This document shows, one piece after another, positions 1-11,338 of a DNA stretch of 64,000 bases. Origin of the DNA: Patella vulgata (lineage: Eukaryota > Mollusca > Gastropoda > Patellidae); contig NC_065882.2 in NCBI RefSeq assembly GCF_932274485.2, positions 15,421,390 through 15,485,389 of the forward strand, written 5' to 3'. The notes beneath the pieces were generated by a model that saw only the letters and a program-made list of their open reading frames with translations, did not search any database and was not told the origin of the DNA. Each line of letters starts with the position of its first letter. Position 1 is the first letter of the stretch. The translations under genes were made by a program, and so were the position numbers.

Positions 1-1199
1 AAGGGATATTAATCCAAGAATTCTCATCAGTATTTACAAAGGCACGATGAATCGGAAATTTGTCCACATTCGGCATCCTTCGAAGACGATATAAAACCCG
101 CAGAACCTATAATATGCGCCAAAGTCTTCTGAACCAATTGAGTCCAAAGCGGGAGACCGTTGATATTTTGATTTTTTGTTCTTAATTAAATTTTATGGAT
201 ACATTTTCATGAATTTTATGGCAAATTTGTCTAAATGGAAAGCAGAGACACCCATTCTTACTAGAAAAATACAGGATTCCCTGAAATACACTAGGCAAAA
301 CTGTTAGGTGTAACACTAACTCCCAAACCGACGGCTTACTACTTGCCAGCTTGACTTACGGGGCGGTTGTTATTTCTTGATCAAATGGTTAGGCGGTTTG
401 GGAACATTGAGGGGCTTAACGTACAACGGAATCTGGAATTAAACGGTGGAAAAATAAGTTGACAGAAGATAATCCAAAAATCTACTTAAGCTTCAATATG
501 TATGGCAAATGGACAGTAAGTAGTGACAAATACATTGTGAAAATGGGCCCTCTCTTAAGTGAAAAACATGGCTTCTAGAAATATATATATTATATCTTGA
601 GGTATTTCATTGCGAATACAAGGTTTTGAGATAAAAATAAAATAAAACCAAGTACGAACAATCCAAACCATTAGACAAAATTCGAAGTTCTAAAAGAACG
701 GTATAGGCAAAATAGTGTAATAAGGCAAAATAGTGTAATTTGAAGCAAAAGTTTGATGGATTTATTAGTTTGATTATGCTTTTAGTCCAAATATATCATC
801 AAACCGCCTAGTTTGTACGCGAGATGGCATCTTTAAATAATTAATAATTATGAATACCGGCAGATTTTAGAATGGATTAAGCTTTGAAAAGTCCGAAAAT
901 GAATTGCTCCTTTACATATTATAATTTCGCGACATAATAAAAAAGATTGTCCGAGTTCAATCAGATGATTACACGATACTAATTAGCATCCAACGTCAAT
1001 GGGTTGAAGTAATAATGCACGTAATGTTAGTTAATACTCATAATTATGATTAGGATGTGATGAAATAGGAAGCGCGATCAGAGATGTGTTGGGATTCCAT
1101 TCAGTGGATTAGGGAATATTACGTAATAGATTATATATATTATATAAAGCAAAACTACGAGGACAGGTCATTCACTACTTGTCCCGTATCCAGACCATC
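1..1199. other. Upstream region of SODL1, no gene seen
   Basis: AT-rich sequence with no convincing coding exon on either strand. Bases 1-110 resemble 21230-21320 (shared CAGTATTTAC, TTCGGCATCC and GATATAAA blocks in the same order), so this start belongs to a dispersed or duplicated block. The last 60 bases hold the TATA box and probable transcription start of SODL1. Confidence 0.5.
1141..1147 (+). promoter_or_regulatory. TATA box of SODL1
   Basis: TATATAAAG lies about 55 bases before the ATG at 1200. A pyrimidine-flanked TCATTC about 30 bases downstream (near 1168) would serve as initiator and give a 5' UTR of roughly 30 bases. SODL2 and the PAN gene have TATA boxes at a similar distance. 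Confidence 0.6.
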
Positions 1200-4152
1200 A
1201 TGTTGAAGTTTGTTGTCGTTGTTTTAGCTGTTGCTATCCTGTCGTGTCATCATGCACAAGGGCAATTCTGGAGAAACAATCCACGTTTGTTAGGAGCGAA
1301 TCAAGATACAGTCGGTAGGTTCCAAATAGTTTGCATGTACATATTGTGTAGCTTTGTACTATATTGAAATCTAATCATTGGCTTTCCGAAGCAGCTCTAG
1401 TAGTGGACATGTACTATGGATATCATTAGCCATCATGGTCCCGAAAAAGATGTTCTTGCACATAGTGTGTAGTTTTTAACTCTATTAAAATCTAATCATT
1501 GTGTGTTGGGTGGTGGAGTGGCCGAGTGGTCAACGGCACGCTCTTTAGATTATAAGACATGTTATCTAAGTTAGCAGTCTTAGATATAGACCAGGAATAT
1601 AGTCACCTGTCTTCCGAAGTACTCCGGTTTCCCGCCAAATTTGAAAACACCTGTGCTTAAGAATTATTTAAAATATGTTAGTCCTGAAAGGATACAGATA
1701 ATGTTAAGCAGCCATTAACGCCCCATCCCTTCTCTCGTATTTCCCATACTGTCACATATAGTTTATCCATTCTCTACGTTTCGTAAATCGAGACACCCTG
1801 TACATGTAGACAGTTCGCCTAAAATTCACCATTACGGGTAAATGTCCCACATATGTCCAGCGTTTGTAATAACTGTTTACGATTAAGGTGGTTGTTATAT
1901 GGACTTCCTGCTCATTGGTCGTTACATTTTGTGTCTATTTTAGCGGAACGTGCAACAATTACATGCGTGGGTCATAATTATGGAGCAAACGGAGATGATT
2001 CTTTGGCTGTAACATTTGAAGCTGTTTCAACACCGAGTACAAGTCCATGGGGAGCTTTTGGCGTGGTATGTATTAAATAGTAGTTATTAATAATCAAAGA
2101 AAGCTTTCGAATAAATAATCAAATACGAATAACATTGTTTCATCCGATTGAATAGTATTGATTTGGGTAGTCAAATCTTTAACGCATGTGCGTTATTTCG
2201 TGGGGTCTGTCATGGAGTCACGAATCAAGTGGCTTGGTTGATTGGGTCGCCTGTCCAACCTATTAGAGTTTCTCTGGGTCCTCCGGTTTACTCCCACAGT
2301 TAAAGACTCCTAAGCGATATATGAGTAGGCCGCAACGCCACTGTCCGGGCAAAATGTCCTTTATAGCACTGTGTATAGCTTAAGCCTGTCTTCCTGAGCC
2401 CAGTCGGAGCAGAAGATTTTGACGTTAATTTTATTTTTCAAGTCTAAGCTTGGTATCTCCTGTTCCGCTCTAGGCTAGTTATTTTCGTTACAGCTATTTG
2501 CCAATACCTTCTAAGTGAATTTAGTATTTTGCCTAATGTTCATCTCTATTGTTTAACGGTTTTGTTGGGGTTTTTTCAGTTCGGAGGGGCAGGTGCTGCT
2601 GAACTTACTGGTAGGATTCGCATCATGTCTAAAAATATAGACGGTCAATATCATATGGTTGTTACTAGAAGAGTTCGGGATGCTGCCCAGTGTACTGTTG
2701 ACGGTGAAGGACCCGTGGTTTTACGGTAACGAATAATAATAATCGTGAATAATTAATCCCCGAGCAACAAATATGACAAGGCTGTGTAAAGTATAATGGT
2801 TTATACCGGAACATGTTTCGGGCTACAGCTCTTCATCAACTTGTATTTTGTTTCTGTTCTTCCACAGTGAAATGTTTATTCCTTACTACTTGGGGGGGGG
2901 GGGGGGGCGAATGGTTAGCACGTGCGCGCTGTATCATGAGATCTGTCATTGAGTCTACTGACGTGGTTTCGATTTCCCGGTTAAACGTGACAAGGAGTAG
3001 CGTCGCCTGACCAGCCTCGTGGGTTTTCTCTGGGTCCTTCGGTTTCCCCCCACGGCTAAAGACCCCTACGCGCAAGCGAATTATTGAAATAAAATTGAAC
3101 CATGTGTTAGTCCTAAAATGATCTAGTTGTGTCAAGTGGACTGTACCCCCCCCCCACCTCTCTCTCTCTCTCTCTCTCCCTCTCTTTCTCCTCACTACTT
3201 TGAAATATTGATAATCCGCCCATAAGTTCAAATCGCTTTTCAAAAAAAAAAAAAAAATTATAGCTATGCCTATTCATTTTAGTCTACATAAGATCATGAC
3301 CGTTATTATTTTTTTTTTTTTAAAAAACCCAAAACATTCGACTTGGATGCAGCATTAAAAACAAGACTAAAGAAAACAGTATTTTTGGGCAGATAGTGGA
3401 ACCACGGTCGAAAATGTATGCAAATTTTATTTGAAGTACTTTTAATTATATATTTTCCAGTCAGAATAATGCCGCTCGGTTCAGTAACTGGAGAATGGGG
3501 GCAGTGACATCTACAACAGATCGTCCTAATGGAATCATTGCTGATTTTGATATCATACCGGGCCAGGTTCAACAAATAGAGGTCACCCAGAATTCGTTAC
3601 CTTATACTAATCTTGGAGATTTTGCTGGACGTGGAATCGCTGTGAGTATCTTGGTTCTTGTAATCCTTTTGGGACTTGTGTGGCCGAATGGTGGAGTGAC
3701 TTGGTTTCGAATTCCAGCTTATACAGCTTGTAAGTGATAAGGAGTAGGGTCGGCTGTCCATCCTCGTGGAGGTTTTCTGGGTCCCTCGTTTTCTCTCACT
3801 GCTAATAACCCAACGCGCAAGAGCACACAAAAGAAATTATAGTTAGTTAAGAGCCTCACATAACATTTAAAATTTAAAAAATTAAAAAATTAAACAAGAT
3901 GAAATAAAATCGACAATTGACACCAAGGTAACTATCAACTGTCGTTAAGTGGTATCAAGTGTTCTAAAATAAATAATATGTAAACGTTTTTCTCTGTTTT
4001 ATTTTCAGCTATGTCAAGTAGTGGCGCCAATTAGTGAAATGGTCAATATTGGTTGGGGGCGAACCGAAGCTATCAATACCGGTGCAACATGTGAAGGAGA
4101 GATACCTTTATGTTGTAAACTCGGTCATGATAATATGCCGGCTTTTGTTTAA
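1200..4152 (+). CDS. SODL1: secreted Cu/Zn-SOD-like protein without metal ligands, 5 exons, 235 aa
   Basis: Exons by GT/AG borders: 1200-1314, 1944-2065, 2580-2725, 3461-3641, 4009-4152, giving an open 235-aa product. Intron phases are 1,0,2,0. Residues 1-21 form a signal peptide ending AQG, so the mature chain starts QFW. The order of strands and turns matches a Cu/Zn superoxide dismutase barrel: C117 sits where SOD1 C57 lies, GAVTSTTD...NGIIADFDI resembles the GNVTADKDGVADVSI strand, GRGIA resembles GRTLV, and LCC (223-224) matches the C146 region. The copper and zinc histidines are absent: the HVH motif reads V-T-R, and H120 is C190. Six mature cysteines (46, 117, 190, 216, 223, 224) recur in both neighbours. 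Dismutase activity is therefore unlikely; an extracellular structural or carrier role, as for oyster cavortin/dominin, is inferred. A start at ATG 1200 is chosen over an upstream in-frame TTG because it begins the signal peptide. A poly(A) signal AATAAA lies at 4306-4311. Confidence 0.72.
1507..1700 (+). mobile_element. SINE-B, divergent copy in SODL1 intron 1
   Basis: tRNA-like head (GGAGTGGCCGAGTGG, box A-like) followed by CTCCGGTTTCCCGCC, the family's central block, and the ATGTTAGTCCTGAAA tail motif. Old and partly decayed. Confidence 0.55.
2185..2440 (+). mobile_element. Chimeric SINE (B head joined to A tail) in SODL1 intron 2
   Basis: The first half reads like family B (TGTCATGGAGTC, GGGTCGCCTGTCCAACC, TCTCTGGGTCCTCCGG). 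From about 2315 it switches to family A (TGAGTAGGCCGCAACGCC, CACTGTCCGGGCAAAATG, GAGCCCAGTCGGAGCAGAAG). Either a template switch during reverse transcription or one copy inserted exactly at the end of another. Confidence 0.55.
2895..3190 (+). mobile_element. SINE-B, near full length, in SODL1 intron 3
   Basis: Head CGAATGGTTAGCACGTGCGC, box B-like GGTTTCGATTTCC, central block GTGGGTTTTCTCTGGGTCC, then CGCGCAAGCGAATTATTG and a (CT)n tail. Preceded by a run of 17 G. Confidence 0.75.
3678..3840 (+). mobile_element. SINE-B, 3'-truncated, in SODL1 intron 4
   Basis: Starts only about 35 bases after the exon 4 donor. TGGCCGAATGGTGGAGTG head, AAGGAGTAGGGTCGGCTGTC middle, then ends within the CGCGCAAGAG motif. 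Confidence 0.6.
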
Positions 4153-4189
4153 TTCTCATAATTTGAATAGGTATTCTTATAAAAACACC

Positions 4190-4390
4190 AAACCAGCTAA
4201 ACGATGTTATAGTTGCTTAAATACACCACAAAAAAATATATTTTGTGAAAGCTATATAAATTATGGTATGTTGTGCAAAAATATCTAATAATGGTATTTT
4301 GTAGAAATAAATATATAATTATAGTATTTTGTTCAAAGACCTTTAATAATGGGAAGTTTGTATACAAAAATATATAATTATTAAGCAATT
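4190..4390 (+). repeat. Degenerate tandem repeat in the SODL1 3' UTR and just beyond
   Basis: About three to four loose copies of a 45-55 bp AT-rich unit built around AATTATAGTATTTTGT and CAAAAATATATAATTA. The poly(A) signal AATAAA at 4306-4311 is inside it. Confidence 0.5.
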
Positions 4391-5011
4391 TGATGTTTTC
4401 TCAAGAAAATTACAAATTATTTACTCCAGACGAAAGCACACTAAATATATATATATATGCTGATCAGCTATTGGCATGTTCTATTGTTTTGCCACTTGGG
4501 TGTATATGTGTGTGCAGGTAGAGCCAGGGCACACATCACGGAGCGGACATTATTTGTGTTTGGAATGCTTGAGACATTTACTTAACCAATGTATCGCGTT
4601 GACTCTTTACCTGAATCAGTCTTTAACAATTTTTAAACTAAAACAATGAATGAATGAAGTGGGGTTTAACTTCCCACTATTATCCACCAATCTGGCATTG
4701 TGCACGGTTTTGTGGTTATACAGGTATATGTGATAAATATGAAAGGAAATCGACCGAGCGTTGTAAATAGTGAGAGTGAAATGGGGTTTGCGGGGCGGGG
4801 GAGGGTTTGGTCTTTAGCTGTAATGTATATCTGACATGTGCAGTGTGGGGTTCGGGGGGGGGGGGAGCTGGAGTTGATAATATTAGTTATATAGTATTAG
4901 CTGTATATTTTTCATGTACCGAGGTCTGGTATTCGCTATAAGTGTCTGTATGTATTAATGTAAAAGCTACTAATTTTATTCCAAAAAAGTAGAAATAAAC
5001 TCATTTAAATA
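4391..5011. other. Intergenic, no gene seen
   Basis: Contains (AT)n, a G-rich stretch near 4790-4870 and a worn SINE tail near 4645-4720 (GGGGTTTAACTTCCCACT). No supported coding sequence. Confidence 0.5.
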
Positions 5012-6532
5012 TAATATTCAAAAAAAGTAGGGGATATTTGATTTTGGGGGCATAATACTAAAATATGCAAATGACTACGAAAAAGGTCACTATAGAACCT
5101 AACAGAAGAAACATTTCCAGTTACATGTGACGCCCAAACGCACCAATAGCTACCGCATGGAATGCAGGTGATGCTTGGGATCATCATGGGGGTCCAACCC
5201 AAGATTTGCACGACTCTGACTTTGAATGTTACAGTCATTGTGGCATTGAATTCCAGGGTGGAAACATCAGTTTAATTGTTTTAGTGACCAGAAAACAAAT
5301 TTTGATATGCGTCGGCTTACCCAAAATGAAAGGTTACGTGCCCTTGGCATGCTACAGATCGGCACAACACAGGCGGTTGTGGCGCGGACGATGAATGTTT
5401 CTCAGTCTGTCATAAGCAGGCTATGGTCCAGATACCGTGATACACAATCTGTACAGGACAGACCACGCTCAGGTCGACAACTCAAGCCCAGGATCGATTT
5501 ATCCGTACCTTGGCCTTGAGAAATCGTGTCATCACAGCAAATCAGATCAGCGCTCGTCTTCAAACAGACACTGGTGTGAGAGTGAGTGGCCAGACGATTC
5601 GGAATCGACTGCATAGGGGTCACCTTCGCGCCCGACGTCCTCGCGTGATCCCTTGTTTGAGAGATCATCACATTCAGGCAAGACGTCGTTGGTGTAGGGA
5701 TCGTCAACACTGGGATAATCGACGCTGGAGCAATGTTATGTTTTCAGATGAGTCAAGGTTCACTGTTGATTTTTTGGACAGACGTAGGAGGGTGTGGCGT
5801 CGTCGAAACGAGCGCTTCCAAGACGTTAACGTCATCAGACATGATCGATTTGGGGGTGGTTCTGTTATGGTGTGGGGAGGCATCACTGTTGCTGGAAGAA
5901 CGGCTTTACATGTTGTTGCAGGGCGTGTTACAGGCCAGTACTACCGGGACAACATCTTGGCAGTCCATGTTGTGCCGTTCGCACGACGTCATGGCCGCCG
6001 TTTCATCTTCCAGGATGACAACGCAAGATGTCACAGGGCCAGGATCGTTACAGGTTACCTCCAACAACAGAACATCACCACATTACCTTGGCCAGCACTG
6101 AGTCCCGACCTCTCCCCCATCGAGCATGTCTGGGACATGCTTGGACAGAGGTTACGTCAACGTCAACAACGTCCTGCCAATGTCCAAGAACTTGCTGCTG
6201 CGTTGCAACAGGAATGGGTCAATCTGGACCAAAATGACCTTAGACGTCTCATTAGGAGTATGCCACGTCGGATCAATGCTTGTTTGGCAAACAGAGGAGG
6301 ATTTACCCGTTACTGACTTGGTTGTGATGCGGTGGTAACTTTGCTGTTTGACCCCGGGTATCATTTTACCCTTATAATGGTCAGTCTGTGCCTTACTTAG
6401 TCTAACGATCATTTGGAATAAATCGATGAATGTGAACTTCATTTCATTTTGTCATTTGTTTCTTCGTCAGTTTCATTAGGTGACTTTAATAACACTTAAA
6501 AATCAAATATCCCCTACTTTTTTTGAATAGTA
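5012..6532 (+). mobile_element. Tc1-type DNA transposon, full length, TA target duplication
   Basis: A 1521-bp element with terminal inverted repeats of about 30 bases (core CAAAAAAAGTAGGGGATATT) and TA at both borders (5010-5011 and 6533-6534). It carries one transposase gene on the + strand. The near-perfect ends and largely open gene suggest fairly recent insertion. It separates SODL1 from SODL2. Confidence 0.9.
5307..6316 (+). pseudogene. Tc1-family transposase broken by a 10-base deletion
   Basis: The N-terminal part (from 5307) holds a helix-turn-helix pair (MRRLTQNERLRALGML... and VSQSVISRLWSRYRDT) followed by the GRPR-like linker DRPRSGRQ. The C-terminal part, open to TAA at 6316, has the catalytic triad: SDES, QDDN and SPIEHVWD, with 34 residues between the second D and E (DD34E, the Tc1 spacing). 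The two parts are in different frames. Around 5482-5490 the expected linker is short by 10 bases at a CAACTCAA direct repeat. With those 10 bases the length would be 339 aa, the usual size for Tc1 transposases. So this copy is probably not autonomous, though its ends look mobilisable in trans. Confidence 0.88.
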
Positions 6533-6539
6533 TATAACA

Positions 6540-7303
6540 CACGACTCAATTTATTACATATTTGTTACCATTATCATGATACTGGGTTTTACCAAAATAA
6601 TGGTGTTGATCCAGTGCAAGGGGGGGGGGAGGTGGTGGATAGCCGAATGGTTAGCACGTGCGTGTTGTATCATAAAGCCAGTCACTGAGTCAAGGAGTAA
6701 CACCCCTACGCGCAAGCGAATTATTGAAATGAAATTAAACCATATGTTAGTCCCGAAATGACCTAGTTTGTGTCGAGTGGACGTTAAACCCCATTTCTCT
6801 CTCTCTCCAGTGCAAGGGCAAGTCACGCACCGAAAATGGTGGTTGTCGCGCCCGAGGCAGATTGTAGTAAGATTTATAGAATTTTTGCTCTTTGAATTAA
6901 TAATGGCATTTATATTATATCTTTAATTAATAATTGGGTTGACATACATGCATTGTAGGGAAGTCAGATCTTATCCAGATTTACAAATAAAGAGTTACAA
7001 AACTAAAACATAACTAGTTCCATGTGGAAACAAAATATCACCAGATAACACGTGTGACAGTTTTTGGTGGTAAGTTTCCATTGTCCATATAAGGGTGGTT
7101 TTTGACGTCATAAGAATAATTAACCAGTCATTTAAATAATTATGCCATATTTGACAAAGATAATTGAAAGTCCAAAGCTACAAAACTATCATATATCTGG
7201 GCATTCGTCAGACAGCCGCTGGATTCCAGGGGGAGAAGGTGTAGCAATTTCTATCAGCAGACTGGCTCAAGCGGGTCTTGGAGGACTGGGATTGAAAGAA
7301 TGA
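6540..7303 (+). pseudogene. Possible relic of a fourth SOD-like copy (speculative)
   Basis: An open stretch from 6540 reads ...KIMVLIQCKG, is split by a SINE-B at 6623-6808, and resumes as KSRTENGGCRARGRL before a stop at 6867. The order I-x-x-x-G-R-T-x-x-G-G-C loosely matches the exon 3 strand of SODL3 (IITEYGRTSGGVC). At about 7196-7303 another short open stretch ends GGEGVAISISRLAQAG...LGLKE, with GEGVAIS like the exon 4 end (GRGIA) and SRLAQ like SODL3 exon 5 (SRMAQ). Its position between SODL1 and SODL2 fits. The match is short and could be chance. Confidence 0.2.
6623..6808 (+). mobile_element. SINE-B with internal deletion and target duplication
   Basis: Head GATAGCCGAATGGTTAGC, then a jump from GAGTCAAGGAGTAAC to CCCTACGCGCAAGCG that drops the central block. 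Tail GGACGTTAAACCCCATTTC plus (CT)n. Flanked by CCAGTGCAAGGG on both sides (about 6611-6622 and 6807-6818), a clean target-site duplication. Confidence 0.8.
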
Positions 7304-7479
7304 CTCTATTGTAATCTATACTTGTATCTTATGTAACCAGTGCTTGATATACAAAATGTAAAAACGAACTGTTGCATTGTTATTCCTGGGGGCGGGGGGG
7401 GGGGGTGCTCTAACCCCTCGTTTCTTGGGTTCTTCGGAACGAGTCGCATTTCTATAGTTCCTGGAAAGACCGATGCCGC

Positions 7480-7665
7480 TCTCGCGGTGGTGGCCAAGAA
7501 AGTTCCTCGGGAATTTCCTCTTGTTGGTGTAGCAATACCAAGGGCCTGGCAAAGACAGCGTCTAGTCGTTTGGATGAGACGAAAAAAAACAAAGCTCCGC
7601 GTCATGATGGCGTACACGAAAAAGTTGGAATTCGATATAAGAGTAGGCTGTAGTGTCTCTATTGT
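7480..7665 (+). mobile_element. SINE-A, partial and divergent
   Basis: GAAAGTTCCTCGGGAATTTCC, GGCCTGGCAAAGACAGCGTC, TAGTCGTTTGGATGAGACG and GGAATTCGATATAAGAGTAG occur in family A order. The head and the tail are missing. The long open frames here are artefacts of the SINE and a poly-G run. Confidence 0.6.
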
Positions 7666-7966
7666 TCATAGATGTAAGGTGTACGCCCATCTACATTACC
7701 CCAGTCGACGCAGACAAGTGGCAGTGTGAAGCTCGCTTTTCGTGACTGGTGAATAACGAAACTCGTTTTTCGATATTGGCAAATAACGAAAAACAAGTAG
7801 CTCGTTTTAAATTATTCAGACTTGAATCCCTAAAAGGCAGATTTCAAGGGTGTATATCTACAGAATATCTACCAAACAAATATCATTAAATAAGTTGTCT
7901 AAAACGAGTAAAAGAAATCATACAGAACTCTTTCATGTGGAGTCATTGACAGATATGAGCCGATGT

Positions 7967-8060
7967 AGTTTTGTGAGTAAGGGACTGGTTCGCTAACCTG
8001 GAGGTCCCAGGTTCAACCTCGGTGTTGTCCACGAAAGTTCCTGGTGATTTTCGTGTTTGG
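7967..8060 (+). mobile_element. SINE-A, 5' part, split by the LINE
   Basis: tRNA-like head with box B-like CAGGTTCAACCTCGG, then CACGAAAGTTCCTGGTGATT. It breaks off exactly where the LINE 3' tail starts, and a family A-like remnant resumes at 11339. Confidence 0.55.
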
Positions 8061-11000
8061 TTGAACTTGAACTTGAACTTTTATTACAGGCGAAGCAAAA
8101 GGTTTGCTATAGCCAAAAACATATATACAGGTATAAATAGTATGCATTGTAATTAATATATACGTATAGATAACTGTATAAAATATATTATCCCCCTCCC
8201 ACCTTTGATAACTGAAATATAATAACATATACATACATAATTAAATAACCCCACCCCAACAGTTTTTTGTCTAATTTTCATTGAGTGATACAGATATTTC
8301 CAAGATTAAGCAGTTTTATATTATTATTACCGTGATTCATGAGGCTTTTAGTTTTTGAAGAGATGGAAAAGACCAAAAATATCGCGAAAAATATTTTCTA
8401 CGGATGGATATATAAGCGGGACAGCACAGCAGAAAGTGAAATTCATCTTCAACAGCTTTCAGGTTACAACAAACATTTGCAAAATCTTTTATTTCTTTCG
8501 ATTTTATTATATCGCCCGGTTTCAATGTTTAGTTGGAATAGACCACAACGAAAATGATATATAATAGTTTTATATTTTACTTGAAAATTCGATTGGAGGT
8601 AAATTCTGGTTCATGAATAGTTTTATATAATTTGTAAAACCGTAGTTTACTTTAGTCTTCTATTGTGGCGAATAATTTCTGGTAAAATTGGTCTTTTATA
8701 CGAAGTTCTATTTGTGATAAAATTGATATATCAAAAGCATTTTGATGATCCCATATATAGGAAAACCCAAGTTATTTAAAATTAATTTAATTTCAGCTGC
8801 CCAGTTTAAAGAACCACGTAGCGAATCGTTATATAGAAGAATATAAACATTAGATAGTAATGAATTCTTTTCTTTCAATAATTTGAACCAATATCTTATT
8901 ATTCTTATTTGAAGCTTAATTATAGCTGGAAACATTCCTAATTCGCCTAGCATACGACAGGACAGTTTTTGCCTAGTTTTAAAATATATCTCATAAAATC
9001 ATTTTGTACTTTATCAATTGATTTAGCATTATGAAAACCCCAAACGTCACAGTTAAAAACAGACGAAGCTAAAAGGGCCCCCGTTGCTTTTCTGTCCTGT
9101 TACGCCACACGTTTTTCTGTTTTGGAGAATTTACCATTATCACATAATAAAAACCCTCCAGATGTATTGATTGACAATATAAAATTTTAAGTTTATCGGT
9201 AGCCTACCACGGTAAAATATAACTATTTTGGTTTTCTTAGCATTTATTTCTACATTCCAAATTTTACAATAATGGATACATTTATTTAAAAGTAATTGTA
9301 AAGTTTCCGGTGTCGTAGCAAAGAGGGCAGTATCATCTGCAAAGAGTAATGAATATATATATAGAGAATCTCCTACCAGTCTTTTTTTATATCAAAAAAT
9401 ATCAACACAAGTTGATAAATTAATAAAAAACGAGGCTCTGCCGAGTTTTGTTTTACTTTATCAACGAGTGTTGATATTTTTTGTTATCAAAAGAGACGAG
9501 TAGGAGATTTTATTTATCACCCAATCCCTTCTTACATGCACAAATAGATAAATATAATTCTTTGTTGTAGATTTCACTTTTACTGAACATTACGGTGTAG
9601 GCATACATCATTTTTTGACAGCAATTCAACCATTGCAAAGTCCTTTATATTGACCCAGTGTTTCCATTAAGGTCAATTGAATAATAATAGTTCATTTTTT
9701 AATTAAAAAAAGATACTTTTAATAAGAAATGAATTGTTCTTTGAAAATAAAAAAAAGTAGTTCCTTTTCAACTGACCAATCAAATTCATGTAAAGCGATA
9801 TCTACTGTAGAATGTATTATTGGGTGATAAAGTGATATAATCTAGGTGTATAAAATTTGTATCGTCGTTGAATAAAAACTCTCTTAGGTCGTTAATAAAT
9901 ACTAAAAATAAAAGAGAGGACAGTGATTCGCCTTGTTTAACTCCTGACATACTGAGAAATGACGTAGATAATTCACCTTTAAACTTAACAAAACTGCTCA
10001 CTTTACTGTACATTGATTTGATTATAGTCACCATTTTAGAGCTTACACCGATTGAATTAACTTTATACAACATCTGATTTCTGTTCACTGTATCAAAAGC
10101 GTTACGCAGATCTATAAAAGCACAATAAAATTTTTGGCGATTGTCTAGTGAGTGACTAATTAATCCATCAAGAATAAAAATAGCATCAATTGTACTTTTA
10201 TCTTTTCTAAATCCAAACTGAGTTTCATCTAATTTATTATTGTTTTTGCACCATGTGTACAGTCTATGATTTAGAATGATAAAATAGATTCTTGAAAAAG
10301 TTGACATTATCGAAATTCCCCTGTAGTTGTCCGGCAAATTAAGATCACCTGCTTTTGGGTACTGGAACTAATACGCCTGCAGCATTCAGGTTAACAACCA
10401 CTATCATAAATTGAATTAAAAATTGTAACCATTAGAGACAATAAAATATCAATACTTTCAATAAAAAATTCACTACATATTCGATCAATGTCGCTACTTT
10501 TATTTCTTTTCAGTTTTTTAACTGCAAGTGGTATTTCGTCATTTGATATAGGTTTGTTTAGTTGATCAAATTTTCTGTTATTGAAAAAAGTTATGTCAAA
10601 TTGAGGATTAGTTTCATAACCGTTGCCATACACGCTTTCAAAATACTTTAAAAATTCGCATGATTAAGATTTGACGCTTTCAGATTTTTATTTATTTGTA
10701 GAGCATCCACGAATCCTTTGGGATTAGATTTAGAAAGGGCACACAGATAAGATCCCCATGCTTTATTGTATTTCAACTTAGACTTTCTTTTAATTTAATT
10801 GAACCCACTTCGATGCAGATTAAATAATATTTTGTTACACTTACAACGATTTTTTAGAAAAGTATTTCTACTTTTATTGAATTTATTTCAGGCTAATTTA
10901 CAAACACTGTTAAACCATTTAGTTTCTTTAAGATTCCGTTTTTTATTATCTCGAATGACATCATGGTTGGTTTTAGTTTTTTTCAAATAAAGAGACAGTT

Positions 11001-11338
11001 ATGTGACGAAAAACATCAGTGATATCTCTGACAAGAACATGAATGATACCGTTATTACACAGAACAGTGCTATTTAGAGCTTCATACGATGCACTCTGTC
11101 ACATCCGACCGCTGATCACCCCGGCACTCTGTTACATCCGACACCATTTTCATGTCCCGATTTATTTCCTTATTACTTCAGCCAAAAAATCTCTGGGTAA
11201 TTCGACCTCTGTACTTGCTTATAACTACCTCACGAAATTCATTAATCCTATATACGTCCCATTTAATAACCTGTTCTATCGTCTTGTTTTCTCTAGCGTC
11301 ATTAATTATACTGCCATTGATATAAATTAGAGATTTAA
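8061..11338 (-). mobile_element. Non-LTR retrotransposon (LINE), 5'-truncated and decayed
   Basis: Reading on the minus strand: the linker before the RT near 11380-11180 and 11050-10740 (WFNSVCKLA, KNRCKCNKILF, LSKSNPKGF) is followed by the reverse transcriptase fragments 10633-10391 and 10337-9840 (NYRGISIMSTFSRI, QFGFRKDKSTIDAIF, AFIDLRNAFDTVNR, SGVKQGES). Past a foldback insertion come the catalytic SLLFADDTALFA at about 9350 and the C-terminal CCNLKAVEDEFHFLLCCPAY near 8470. The 3' end is AATAAAAG followed by TTCAAG repeats at 8061-8080, a microsatellite tail typical of CR1/I-like LINEs. Several stops and shifts make it inactive. No endonuclease domain was recognised. Confidence 0.85.
9352..9838. 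mobile_element. Foldback (MITE-like) element inserted in the LINE RT
   Basis: The left part (about 9357-9512) folds on itself: AATCTCCTAC and ATATCAAAAAATATCAAC pair with GTTGATATTTTTTG and GTAGGAGATT, around a loop that contains the small palindrome GAGGCTCTGCCGAG. The right part has TTTATCACCCAAT near 9517 opposite ATTGGGTGATAAA near 9817. It interrupts the RT just upstream of the FADD box, so it is younger than the LINE. Confidence 0.7.

Noticed and set aside
2836-3243. 135-codon open frame on the minus strand
   Set aside because: It lies over a SINE-B, poly-G and (CT)n in a SODL1 intron; the protein is low complexity (R/E, P runs).
7306-7729. Open frames of 78-129 codons on both strands
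   Set aside because: Sit on a SINE-A fragment and a poly-G run; no domain, no splice context.
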